Shown piece by piece: positions 10,070-17,305 of a stretch of DNA of 64,000 bases (position 1 is the stretch's first letter; every line of letters starts with the position of its first letter). The stretch is from an uncultured Ruminococcus sp. (GTDB lineage Bacteria > Bacillota > Clostridia > Oscillospirales > Ruminococcaceae). The stretch is from assembly GCA_900539835.1 (NCBI GenBank), contig UQDR01000007.1, positions 23,783 to 87,782 of the forward strand. Reading direction: 5' to 3'. The position numbers and the translations under genes were made by a program. The notes under the pieces were generated by a model. That model was not told where the DNA came from and did no database searches. It worked only from the letters and a program-made list of their open reading frames with translations.

Positions 10070-10879
10070 TTACTTTTTTCTTTTCATTTCCCAAAGAATG
10101 ATTCCCGCTGCCATTGCAGCATTAAGAGAATCAATGTTTCCCTGCATTTTTATAGTGATCCTCTTGTCACAAGCCAAAGCGTCCTCTCTTGTCAGTCCTC
10201 TTCCCTCATTGCCTATTACAACAGCCGCTCCGCCGGAAAAATCAACGCATTCCAAAGCTTCTGCATCTCTGTCTACAACCGCCGCATAAGTTCTTATACC
10301 ACAGCGGTGAAGCATCTCCATAACCTTTGAAAAATCATATCCGGTGAAAACGTCTATCCTGAATAAGCTCCCCATAGCCGCCCTTAGGGTTTTAGGATTA
10401 TATAAATCACAGCAGTTATTTGCCATAATAACTCCATCTGCTCCAACTGCGTCACAGGTTCTTAATATTGTACCAACATTCCCGGGATCCTGAAGATTGT
10501 TCATAACAAGATATTTTCCGTTTGATTTTATGCTCTGTTCAGATAAAATATTATTACTCATTTCCGCAATAATATAAATCCCCTGAGAAGCTTTAGTCTC
10601 ACCCAGCTTTTCACATATCCTGTCGTCAACTGTATGAAAAGTCTGTGATTGACTTGTAAAAAGCGAGGAATCAATATACTCGGGATATTTTTCGAGAGCC
10701 TTTGTTGAAGCAAAAACCGAGTGAAGCTTAAGCTTTTCCTCTCTCCACCAATTGATCGCCTCACTGCAAAGACGTGCTCCCTCAAGAACAAAAAGACCGT
10801 TTTCTTCCCTTGCCTTTTTTGAAGCCGACAGCTTTGCATAAAGCTTTATCTTAGGATTATCTTTGCTTGCAATGTGCAT
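10070..10879 (-). CDS. SpoU/TrmH-family RNA 2'-O-methyltransferase
   Basis: A 269-residue SPOUT methyltransferase. An N-terminal substrate-binding domain (about 1-100) is followed by a trefoil-knot domain with the three family motifs: NLQDPGNVGTILRT, VIGNEGRGL and SLNAAMAAGI. It probably modifies a ribose in rRNA or tRNA; the exact site cannot be read from sequence. It lies just downstream of the infC-rpmI-rplT terminator and 39 bp before dprA, so it may head the long operon or be reached by read-through. Its Shine-Dalgarno is weak. Confidence 0.9.
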   Translation of the reverse strand: MHIASKDNPKIKLYAKLSASKKAREENGLFVLEGARLCSEAINWWREEKLKLHSVFASTKALEKYPEYIDSSLFTSQSQTFHTVDDRICEKLGETKASQGIYIIAEMSNNILSEQSIKSNGKYLVMNNLQDPGNVGTILRTCDAVGADGVIMANNCCDLYNPKTLRAAMGSLFRIDVFTGYDFSKVMEMLHRCGIRTYAAVVDRDAEALECVDFSGGAAVVIGNEGRGLTREDALACDKRITIKMQGNIDSLNAAMAAGIILWEMKRKK

Positions 10880-10930
10880 AAAATCAACCGCTTTCCCGTT
10901 AAATATCCGCTCGTTTATGATTCCCCATTA

Positions 10931-10966
10931 AACAACAAAACACGCAAGTATTAAAACGTGCGTGTT
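10931..10966 (-). terminator. Intrinsic terminator of infC-rpmI-rplT
   Basis: Perfect 8-bp stem (10939-10946 with 10959-10966, AACACGCA/TGCGTGTT) followed on the minus strand by a T-rich tail. It lies 10 bp beyond the rplT stop. Confidence 0.85.
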
Positions 10967-10976
10967 AAATATTGTA

Positions 10977-11330
10977 TTAAAGTGCAGCCTTAGCTTTTTC
11001 TGCAATAGCTGTGAAACCTGCCGGATCGCTGATAGCAATCTCTGAAAGCATCTTTCTGTTAAGAGTGATTCCTGCTTTCTTAACGCCGTTCATGAAAGTT
11101 GAATAGTTCATGCCGTTAATCTGTGCAGCAGCAGAAATTCTTGTGATCCAAAGTCTTCTGAAATCTCTCTTCTTCTGCTTTCTTCCGATATAAGCATACT
11201 GTCCTGATTTCATTACGGCCTGTTTAGCCATTTTAAAATGCTTGCTCTTTGCGCCGAAATAGCCTTTTGCAAGCTTAAGAGTTTTATTTCTTCTCTTACG
11301 AGTCATCATTGCTCCCTTTACACGAGCCAT
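10977..11330 (-). CDS. rplT: 50S ribosomal protein L20
   Basis: L20 is an early 23S rRNA assembly protein and, in Firmicutes, the autogenous repressor of its own operon. The start MARVKGAMMTRKRR, the basic central helix and length of 117 residues are typical. It is the last gene of infC-rpmI-rplT, with a terminator immediately downstream. The leader upstream of infC is the likely target of L20 feedback. Confidence 0.98.
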   Translation of the reverse strand: MARVKGAMMTRKRRNKTLKLAKGYFGAKSKHFKMAKQAVMKSGQYAYIGRKQKKRDFRRLWITRISAAAQINGMNYSTFMNGVKKAGITLNRKMLSEIAISDPAGFTAIAEKAKAAL

Positions 11331-11382
11331 AGTTATTACCTCCTGAAATTTTAATTAAGTTTGTGTTCCCTACAACTCGTTA

Positions 11383-11580
11383 TTATTTGTAAGGGATAAG
11401 TGCCTTTACGTTCTTGATATTTGAATCATCAGCATAAGCAGCACCACGAAGAATTCTCTTACGCTTGTGAGCCTTTTGAGTCAATCTGTGTCTCTTGTTT
11501 GTGTGCTGAAATTTAACCTTTCCGCTGCCTGTAACTGAAAAACGCTTTTTTGCACCGGAATGTGTTTTAATCTTTGGCAT
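11383..11580 (-). CDS. rpmI: 50S ribosomal protein L35
   Basis: A 65-residue, very basic protein with the L35 signature MPKIKTHSGAKKRF. It sits between infC and rplT in the conserved order and has a strong upstream GGAGG. Nothing unusual is seen. Confidence 0.98.
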   Translation of the reverse strand: MPKIKTHSGAKKRFSVTGSGKVKFQHTNKRHRLTQKAHKRKRILRGAAYADDSNIKNVKALIPYK

Positions 11581-11599
11581 ATTATTTATCCTCCTTAAA

Positions 11600-12121
11600 T
11601 TATTTACTGCTCTTCGGGGAAACGAACATTACTAAGCTTCGTCCCTCCATTTTTGACGGCTTGTCAACAACTCCAACTTCTGAAATTGCTTCCTTGAATT
11701 TCAAAAGAAGCTCTTCGCCGAACTGCGGATGTGCAACCGTTCTCTTACGGAATCTGACAGATACCTTAACCTTATCTCCTCCGTTTAAAAACTTAACAGC
11801 CTGATTAACCTTTGTGTTAAAATCATTAGTATCAATAGTTGAGGACATTCTTACTTCCTTAACATCCATGACCTTCTGATTCTTCTTAGCTTCCTTCTCA
11901 CGCTTAGCCTGTTCAAAACAGAACTTGCCGTAATCCATAATTCTGCAAACAGGCGGCGCTGCCTGAGGAGCTATCTTAACAAGATCCAAGTCCTTTTCAT
12001 AAGCGATTTCAAGCGCCTGTTTAGAGGACATGATTCCAAGCTGTGTTCCGTCGGCATCAATAATACGCAATTCCTTATCACGAATTTCTTCGTTGATCTG
12101 ATGTTCTTTGTTGTTGCTAAT
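11600..12121 (-). CDS. infC: Translation initiation factor IF-3 (ATT start)
   Basis: IF-3 binds 30S subunits and polices start-codon choice. The protein has the N-domain motif INEEIRDKELRIID and the C-domain KVSVRFRKRT. Upstream codons are open, but the first residues of the family match only from ISNNKEHQINEE. There the minus strand reads GGAGGTGCTTTGTC then ATT. This gives 173 residues, a normal IF-3 length, with a correctly placed Shine-Dalgarno. An ATT start is the known means by which infC is autoregulated in E. coli, since IF-3 discriminates against non-canonical starts. An ATG far upstream would add 64 non-homologous residues and cross a hairpin, so it was rejected. Confidence 0.95.
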   Translation of the reverse strand: MSNNKEHQINEEIRDKELRIIDADGTQLGIMSSKQALEIAYEKDLDLVKIAPQAAPPVCRIMDYGKFCFEQAKREKEAKKNQKVMDVKEVRMSSTIDTNDFNTKVNQAVKFLNGGDKVKVSVRFRKRTVAHPQFGEELLLKFKEAISEVGVVDKPSKMEGRSLVMFVSPKSSK

Positions 12122-12274
12122 GACAAAGCACCTCCAAAAATATATTAAAAAACGAGTACAGAAACAAATCCATACTCGCATAAATACCACGATAAAACGC
12201 AATTCATGTTTACCTCTCCACAGTGTCCAAATGCACGCACGAGGTGAGAACGGATAAATGTTCTGCTTTGTTTC
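12122..12274 (-). ncRNA. 5' leader of infC operon (L20-leader type) with attenuator
   Basis: About 150 nt between the predicted transcription start and infC. It contains a terminator-like hairpin (12153-12158 with 12173-12178, CGAGTA/TACTCG) followed by six T on the minus strand (12147-12152), just before the Shine-Dalgarno. Further upstream are complementary segments such as ACCTC/GAGGT. Position and architecture fit the L20 leader family of Firmicutes, which terminates transcription when L20 is in excess. Membership of that family is an inference. Confidence 0.65.
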
Positions 12275-12280
12275 TAAATT

Positions 12281-12309
12281 ATTATACACCACTGTTCTTG
12301 TTTTGTCAA
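12281..12309 (-). promoter_or_regulatory. Sigma-A promoter of infC operon
   Basis: The minus strand reads TTGACA (12309-12304), a 17-bp spacer, then TATAAT (12286-12281): a consensus promoter. Confidence 0.9.
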
Positions 12310-12376
12310 GCACTTTTTATAAAAAAATCTATATTTATTTTTTCCGCATCAAACCCTTTTCATTCAACAGAAAATA

Positions 12377-12385
12377 TGCTATAAT
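12377..12385 (+). promoter_or_regulatory. Extended -10 promoter of the HD-domain gene
   Basis: TGCTATAAT, an extended -10 element, lies 36 bp before the HD gene. The -35 (TTTTCA, 12357-12362) is weak. Confidence 0.55.
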
Positions 12386-12420
12386 CATCTTATAAAACTT
12401 GTTTTGATATGGAGGTTATT

Positions 12421-13020
12421 ATGGCTGACTTAACTGCTTTAAAAGATAAATTTGTATCAATTTATAAAGAACACATTACCCGCCCCGGCTCTGACCGGCT
12501 TCTTGAATATCTTCTTTCCGACAGCAGCGACTTTTTTACTGCCCCTGCTTCTACAAGATATCATGGAGCGTATGAGGGCGGACTTTGCGAGCATTCTATA
12601 AACGTATATGATTGCCTGAAAGATTATCTTGAACGTGAACGTGTAAAAGATGCATACGGCCTGGAATATTCGGATGAAACAATTGCCCTTGTCGCATTGC
12701 TTCACGATTTGTGTAAAATAAACCTTTACCGCACCAGCTACCGCAACGCAAAAAACGAAATGGGTGTATGGGAAAAAGTACCTTACTTTGAATATCACGA
12801 TACACTTCCCTATGGTCATGGCGAAAAGTCAGTATACATAATTAGCGGTTTTATGAGGCTTACCCGAGAGGAAGCCTTTGCAATCCGATGGCATATGGGC
12901 TTTTCGGGAGAGGAAAATAAAAATACAATAGGCACTGCCCTTGAAATGTTTCCGCTCGCCCTCGCCGCACATATAGCCGATATGGAAGCCACCTTCCTTA
13001 TGGAAGGCGGAAAATCGTGA
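12421..13020 (+). CDS. HD-domain phosphohydrolase, function unknown
   Basis: A 199-residue protein with HD-superfamily metal ligands: an H in the GGLCEHS segment, the HD pair in ALLHDLCK, and later histidines in IRWHMG. Such proteins hydrolyse phosphomonoesters or phosphodiesters of nucleotides; the substrate cannot be predicted. The start is ATG at 12421 because GGAGG (12411-12415) lies 5 nt upstream. An in-frame ATG four codons earlier overlaps the Shine-Dalgarno and was rejected. It is a single gene divergent from infC. Confidence 0.8.
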   Translation: MADLTALKDKFVSIYKEHITRPGSDRLLEYLLSDSSDFFTAPASTRYHGAYEGGLCEHSINVYDCLKDYLERERVKDAYGLEYSDETIALVALLHDLCKINLYRTSYRNAKNEMGVWEKVPYFEYHDTLPYGHGEKSVYIISGFMRLTREEAFAIRWHMGFSGEENKNTIGTALEMFPLALAAHIADMEATFLMEGGKS

Positions 13021-13110
13021 CGTCCTACAGTCATCCGTAATAGAATTTCAAGCAGAACGGACGATCACATATTTCCACTGCAATCAATTGTTCATTGGAG
13101 AAAAGGTTTT

Positions 13111-13539
13111 ATGAAAGTATTTATAGATGCCGACGGCTGTCCTGTTATTTCAATTACGATAAATATATGCAAAAAATATAATATCCCGGTAACCATAGTA
13201 TGCGATACATCACATGAGTTTAACGACGGATATTCAGAAGTAATAACCGTCAGCAAAGGTGCAGACAGCGCCGATTTTAAAATTGTATCCTTAGCATGTG
13301 AAAATAATATTGTAATTACACAGGATTATGGACTTGCCGCCATGTGTCTTGCTAAAAAATGCAGAGTCCTCAGCCAGGATGGAATGACCTATAGTGATTT
13401 GAATATCGACTCCCTGCTGATGTCACGCCATACCGCAAAGAAAATACGAAATTCAGGCGGCAGACTCAAGGGTAATCCAAAACGTACAAAACAGCAGGAC
13501 ATTGATTTTCAAAATGCCCTGCTGCAATTATTAGCGTAA
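13111..13539 (+). CDS. YaiI/YqxD (DUF188/UPF0178) family protein
   Basis: A 142-residue protein with the family start IDADGCPV and the segments CDTSHEF and ITQDYGLAAMCL. The fold is PIN/NYN-like with clustered acidic residues, suggesting a nuclease, but no activity is established for the family. Its stop codon lies inside a terminator hairpin, and its last 9 bp overlap the convergent membrane-protein gene. Confidence 0.88.
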   Translation: MKVFIDADGCPVISITINICKKYNIPVTIVCDTSHEFNDGYSEVITVSKGADSADFKIVSLACENNIVITQDYGLAAMCLAKKCRVLSQDGMTYSDLNIDSLLMSRHTAKKIRNSGGRLKGNPKRTKQQDIDFQNALLQLLA

Positions 13540-14736
13540 AGATAAAGCTTTACGCTTTATTTTTTTCTCCTTTTTCAAACTCCGCTCAATTTCCTGCGCT
13601 TTTATCTGCTCATATAAAGTTTTAAAATATGTTGCTAATACGAAAGTCACTAAAAGCACTGAAAAATTAAAATCCATTGCGTCCTTGCCGAAAAGATTAT
13701 GTGCCTCCGCCTGGAATAAACAGAATTCCATAATAATAAGTGTCCATATGCGTCTTGGCTGAATAACAGCAAATATAACAGAAACCACAGTCGCAAGATA
13801 ATAATATCTCTCATGCATGTGCGGCAGCACAAAAGGAACAAGAAGAGTGAATAATGCACTTAATGTTATAATTATATTGTCATTTAACTCAAATTTTGAC
13901 CTGTATATCCAGAATAACGCAATCAATACAACTCCGCCGGCAAACATAACTCCGGCCGCCGCCAGTTCTTTTGAACGAACATCAAAAAGCAAACCCCATG
14001 CGTTTTGAATGTACATGTTTAAAAGGCTGTATTGCTTTGACTGCCTGAAATATACGGTCAGCAGCTCAAAGAAATTTCCGCCCGTAATAAGCGCAGGAAT
14101 GATAGTAATTATGTATACCGCAGGAAATGCCAACGCCGTTCTGAAACGAAGCTTTCCCTTTAAGTATAAAATTAAGAGCACCGGTGCAAAGAATATCGCC
14201 TGAATCTTAAAAACAAATGAAATGCTGAAGCAAATAATAGCTCCCCAGTCCCTGCCCTTCAAAATGCAGAGTATTGATGCCGCAATGAACAGAGTGAAAA
14301 TCCCGTCGCATTGTGCCCATGCCGCAGAATTCAAAATCCCCGACGGCAGAAAAAATACAACGCCATATGCCACAATACTCCTGTTTTCACTTCCTGTAAC
14401 ATGATATACTATCTTGTATACAATAACAGCAAGAACCACATCTGCAATGCATGAAACAAGCTTTATTGCCGCTAAAGGCTCAAGAGGCAAATATGTCAGA
14501 AATGCCATTATGTAATAATATGTCGGCATGTAATCTCCAATATCCATACCAATTGCCGCAAATCCGCCGTTGTCCGCAAGCTGATTATACCAAGGCAGTA
14601 AAAACTGATGATAATCCCCCGATTCTATGGGGAAAAGATACTTTCTCGCAAACAAGCCTATAATCGTCAAAACCGCTAAAAATATCAAATTCTCAATTTG
14701 TTTCTGACCAAATTTCCTTTTATCTGAAAAAATCAT
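13531..14736 (-). CDS. GT-C-type integral membrane glycosyltransferase-like protein
   Basis: A 401-residue polytopic membrane protein with about ten hydrophobic segments. An acidic pair after the first membrane segment (ESGDYHQF), the AAWAQCDGIF loop and the PHMHERYYY segment are typical of polyprenyl-phosphate-dependent GT-C mannosyl/glucosyl-transferases (GT87/PIG-M-like). It probably transfers a sugar from a lipid carrier at the outer membrane face. Donor and acceptor are unknown, and no glycan cluster surrounds it. The ATG at 14736 is chosen because AGGGGGT lies 5 nt upstream. The C-terminus is a short, very basic cytoplasmic tail. Confidence 0.75.
   Translation of the reverse strand: MIFSDKRKFGQKQIENLIFLAVLTIIGLFARKYLFPIESGDYHQFLLPWYNQLADNGGFAAIGMDIGDYMPTYYYIMAFLTYLPLEPLAAIKLVSCIADVVLAVIVYKIVYHVTGSENRSIVAYGVVFFLPSGILNSAAWAQCDGIFTLFIAASILCILKGRDWGAIICFSISFVFKIQAIFFAPVLLILYLKGKLRFRTALAFPAVYIITIIPALITGGNFFELLTVYFRQSKQYSLLNMYIQNAWGLLFDVRSKELAAAGVMFAGGVVLIALFWIYRSKFELNDNIIITLSALFTLLVPFVLPHMHERYYYLATVVSVIFAVIQPRRIWTLIIMEFCLFQAEAHNLFGKDAMDFNFSVLLVTFVLATYFKTLYEQIKAQEIERSLKKEKKIKRKALSLR
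13533..13567 (+). terminator. Terminator overlapping two convergent coding ends
   Basis: AGCGTAAAG (13533-13541) pairs with CTTTACGCT (13548-13556), followed by TTATTTTTTT. The hairpin includes the stop codon of the YaiI/YqxD gene and lies within the C-terminal codons of the opposite gene. Confidence 0.8.
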
Positions 14737-14822
14737 AAAATACCCCCTTTTCATGTAACAAATTAATTATACATTGCAGTCAATATAATGTCAAGAATTC
14801 GACTTTAAAAAACTTTTTCCGC

Positions 14823-14851
14823 TTGCACATATGTGAAAAACATGATATAAT
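14823..14851 (+). promoter_or_regulatory. Sigma-A promoter of metA
   Basis: TTGCAC (14823-14828), 17-bp spacer, TATAAT (14846-14851) with TGA directly before it (extended -10). The transcript would start about 25 nt before the metA start, leaving no room for a SAM riboswitch. Confidence 0.8.
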
Positions 14852-14883
14852 ATATCTTAACGTAAAATAAGGTGGGAAAATCA

Positions 14884-15804
14884 ATGCCAATTAAAATACC
14901 TGATAATCTTCCTGCGTTTTCAACGCTGGAAGCTGAAAATATATTTGTAATACCCGATGACCGAGCCATTCATCAGGATATCCGTGCTCTGAAAATCGCA
15001 ATCTTAAATCTTATGCCCAATAAAATAATAACCGAAACTCAGCTTCTGAGACTTCTGAGTAATACTCCGCTTCATGTGGAAATCGACCTTATCCAAATGG
15101 AAAGCCATGTTTCTAAAAACACTTCTCAGGAGCATATGTTTAAGTTTTATAAAAATTTTGAAGAAGTCAGAGATAATCTCTATGACGGATTGATAATCAC
15201 AGGCGCTCCCGTTGAGCAAATGGATTTTGAAAATGTGGACTATTGGGATGAAATATGCAATGTCTTTGAGTGGTCAAAAACCAATGTTTTTTCCACCATA
15301 CATATTTGCTGGGGCGCACAGGCAGGACTTCATTACCATTATGGTATTCCTAAATACCAATTAACGCAAAAAATGTTCGGCGTATATAAACACCATATAG
15401 ACTATCCGGAAAGCCTTATTTTAAAAGGCTTCGGAGATGTTTTCCATTGTCCCCATTCACGTCATACCGAAATAAAGCGTGAGGATATTGAAAAAGTTTC
15501 AGATCTTATTATACTTGCCGAGTCAAATGAAGCAGGAGTTCATCTTATTTCCGATAAAGCCGAAAGAAACTTCTACCTTGCCGGACATTGGGAATATGAC
15601 CGTGAAACATTGAGCAACGAGTATTTTCGTGACGTGGAAAAAGGCTTGAATATTGCAATGCCCGAAAACTATTTCCCGGGAAACGATCCAAAAAATTCTC
15701 CGTTGTTTAATTGGGGCTGTTCCGCAAATCTGTTTTATGCTAACTGGCTAAACTATTGCGTATATCAGCGTACTCCGTTTGATTTAAACGAACTTAGAAA
15801 ATAG
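14884..15804 (+). CDS. metA: Homoserine O-acetyltransferase (MetA family)
   Basis: Activates homoserine for methionine synthesis. Counting from the ATG at 14884, the catalytic residues fall at the numbers used for MetA proteins: Cys142 (HICWGAQ), His235 and Glu237 (GHWEYD). Glu111 (ITGAPVE) is the residue known to favour acetyl-CoA; succinyl-CoA enzymes such as that of E. coli carry Gly there. So acetyltransferase activity is predicted despite the common succinyl name. GGTGGG lies 7 nt upstream of the ATG; an in-frame GTG four codons earlier is less likely. The protein has 306 residues, typical length. No other methionine gene is adjacent. Confidence 0.93.
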   Translation: MPIKIPDNLPAFSTLEAENIFVIPDDRAIHQDIRALKIAILNLMPNKIITETQLLRLLSNTPLHVEIDLIQMESHVSKNTSQEHMFKFYKNFEEVRDNLYDGLIITGAPVEQMDFENVDYWDEICNVFEWSKTNVFSTIHICWGAQAGLHYHYGIPKYQLTQKMFGVYKHHIDYPESLILKGFGDVFHCPHSRHTEIKREDIEKVSDLIILAESNEAGVHLISDKAERNFYLAGHWEYDRETLSNEYFRDVEKGLNIAMPENYFPGNDPKNSPLFNWGCSANLFYANWLNYCVYQRTPFDLNELRK

Positions 15805-15852
15805 GACTATATTGTGTAATCCAAATAAAAAGTAACGAAATGCAGGTAATTT

Positions 15853-16818
15853 ATGAAATTATCAAAATTAACACTTGTTTTGTCCGCTTTGACAGCCTGT
15901 TCATTATTCATATCCTGTGAGAACAGCTCCAAAACCCCTGCCCTGACAAAAAACGAATCAAGAACAGATCAGTCATCGGTTTATACTGATTATCTCGCTG
16001 CACACAGTCCTGACAAAGCTCTTAACAGTTCTTCACTTAATAATGCAGTCACTAAAAACAATAACAGCCTTCAGCTGGAAGATTACTACGAAAAAATGCA
16101 GTCAATCATAGATTCCTATCCTTTTGACTGTTCAGTAATCGTTCATTCTATAGATAAGGGAGATATTTTTACCTATAACACAAAAGAAAAAATGTATGCC
16201 GCAAGCACAATAAAGCTTGCTTACGCATACTTTTGCTGCACACAAATTGAAAACGGCGTTCATTCTCTTGATGAAGCCATGATATATTCTCCCGAGGTTT
16301 ACAGCGACGGTTCCGGTGAAATTCAATATATGCCCTACGGTACTCAGCTCTCTGTAAAACAGCTTTTGGAATACACAATGAAATACTCCGATAATGTGGG
16401 CTATAATATGCTCATAAGACTGTTCGGCACCGACGGATTTAACCGAATGATGCATGACTGGGGCTATGATATAAATATTACCTACCAGGATGGATACGAC
16501 AGCGTAACCGCCGAAATGCTGAAAGACTTCATGCTTAAATTATTAAGTAAGAAATCTGACGGCGAAAGCTGGAAAATCGTTTGGAATGCTCTTAATAATT
16601 CCACCGATAGTATAATAAGAGAGGAAATAAACAGCGCCGGTGATATAGCCGTTAAATATGGCACAGTTGAATTCATTTATCATGAGGTCTGTTATATAGC
16701 CTCTGATTCACCGTATATATTGGTTGTGATGACCATAACCGATAAAGTCGATGAGGGGGACGAAAAGCTATTTAAAAGCATTGCAAATTGTGCAAATGAA
16801 ATGGCTGCCTTAAGTTAA
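15853..16818 (+). CDS. Serine hydrolase lipoprotein, class A beta-lactamase-like
   Basis: A 321-residue secreted protein. The N-terminus has a lipoprotein-type signal with candidate lipid-attached cysteines at C16 (LTAC) and C22. A Ser/Asn-rich linker leads to a beta-lactamase/DD-peptidase fold with the three catalytic elements: STIK (SxxK), SDN, and KYGT (KTG-like). The family includes beta-lactamases and penicillin-binding hydrolases. The third motif is KYGT, not KTG, and no Glu166 loop is obvious, so resistance is not claimed. It follows metA with no promoter seen between, and ends in a strong terminator. Confidence 0.8.
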   Translation: MKLSKLTLVLSALTACSLFISCENSSKTPALTKNESRTDQSSVYTDYLAAHSPDKALNSSSLNNAVTKNNNSLQLEDYYEKMQSIIDSYPFDCSVIVHSIDKGDIFTYNTKEKMYAASTIKLAYAYFCCTQIENGVHSLDEAMIYSPEVYSDGSGEIQYMPYGTQLSVKQLLEYTMKYSDNVGYNMLIRLFGTDGFNRMMHDWGYDINITYQDGYDSVTAEMLKDFMLKLLSKKSDGESWKIVWNALNNSTDSIIREEINSAGDIAVKYGTVEFIYHEVCYIASDSPYILVVMTITDKVDEGDEKLFKSIANCANEMAALS

Positions 16819-16858
16819 AAATCAAAATAGCTCACATCATTAACAATCATAAAAAATT

Positions 16859-16891
16859 ATGCACACTCACCAAAATGAGTGTGCATTTTTT
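16859..16891 (+). terminator. Terminator after the serine hydrolase gene
   Basis: Perfect 11-bp stem ATGCACACTCA/TGAGTGTGCAT (16859-16869, 16876-16886) with loop CCAAAA and six T. Confidence 0.92.
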
Positions 16892-17072
16892 GTGCATTGA
16901 TACAAACTTGATTTCATATTTCGTTCATAGTTGCACGTTTGCGTGCAAAAAAGCCTTAAATGAGGCTATAAGTGAAGGGGTGCTCGGCCGCACAGGCCAA
17001 TTCACGATATCAGTTCGTGAAAAATTAAGGTTTTGCCCCCGCTGTGGTAAGTTTGCGAAATAAACGTAGGGG

Positions 17073-17202
17073 CGCAACTCAGCGCAGTAGGGGGCGCAAC
17101 TCAGCGTAGCTGAGTTTGTCCTCGACAGCCCGCAACTCAGCGTAGCTGAGTTTGTCCTCGACAGCCCGCCACTCAGCGTAGCTGAATTTGCCCTCGACGT
17201 CC
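17073..17202. repeat. Tandem 36-bp palindromic repeats
   Basis: Two identical 36-bp units (17095-17130, 17131-17166), a third degenerate unit (17167-17202) and a partial unit (17073-17094). Each has the inverted repeat ACTCAGC-GTA-GCTGAGT then TTGTCCTCGACAGCC. The run sits in a GC-rich 400-bp gap between two terminators (16892-17261). There are no spacers, so this is not CRISPR. The left part of the gap (16892-17072) holds a TTCACG/CGTGAA hairpin (17001-17021) and nothing else I can recognise. Confidence 0.85.
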
Positions 17203-17261
17203 CAGTCTTAGCGCAGACTCCGCAATTCACGCACTCATGTAATCACGCATGGCAAGTTACA

Positions 17262-17290
17262 TAAAAAACAAGGACGACCTGCGGCCGCCC
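17262..17290 (-). terminator. Terminator after clpX
   Basis: GGGCGGCC/GGTCGTCC stem (17283-17290 with 17272-17279, two G-U pairs) followed on the minus strand by TTGTTTTTT, 16 bp past the clpX stop. Confidence 0.8.
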
Positions 17291-17305
17291 CATTATGCAT
17301 AATAT

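Noticed and set aside
12122..12313. Longer IF-3 starting at an upstream ATG
   Set aside because: The extra residues are not IF-3-like and cover the promoter-proximal leader and attenuator.
15853..16818. Antibiotic-resistance beta-lactamase
   Set aside because: The KTG motif is KYGT and no Glu166-type loop is evident, so only a serine hydrolase of that fold is claimed.
17073..17202. CRISPR array
   Set aside because: Units are contiguous with no variable spacers, and no cas genes are present.
16925..17230. Open frame on the minus strand with a repeating 12-residue motif
   Set aside because: It simply reflects the 36-bp DNA repeat, has no Shine-Dalgarno, and spans palindromes between two terminators.
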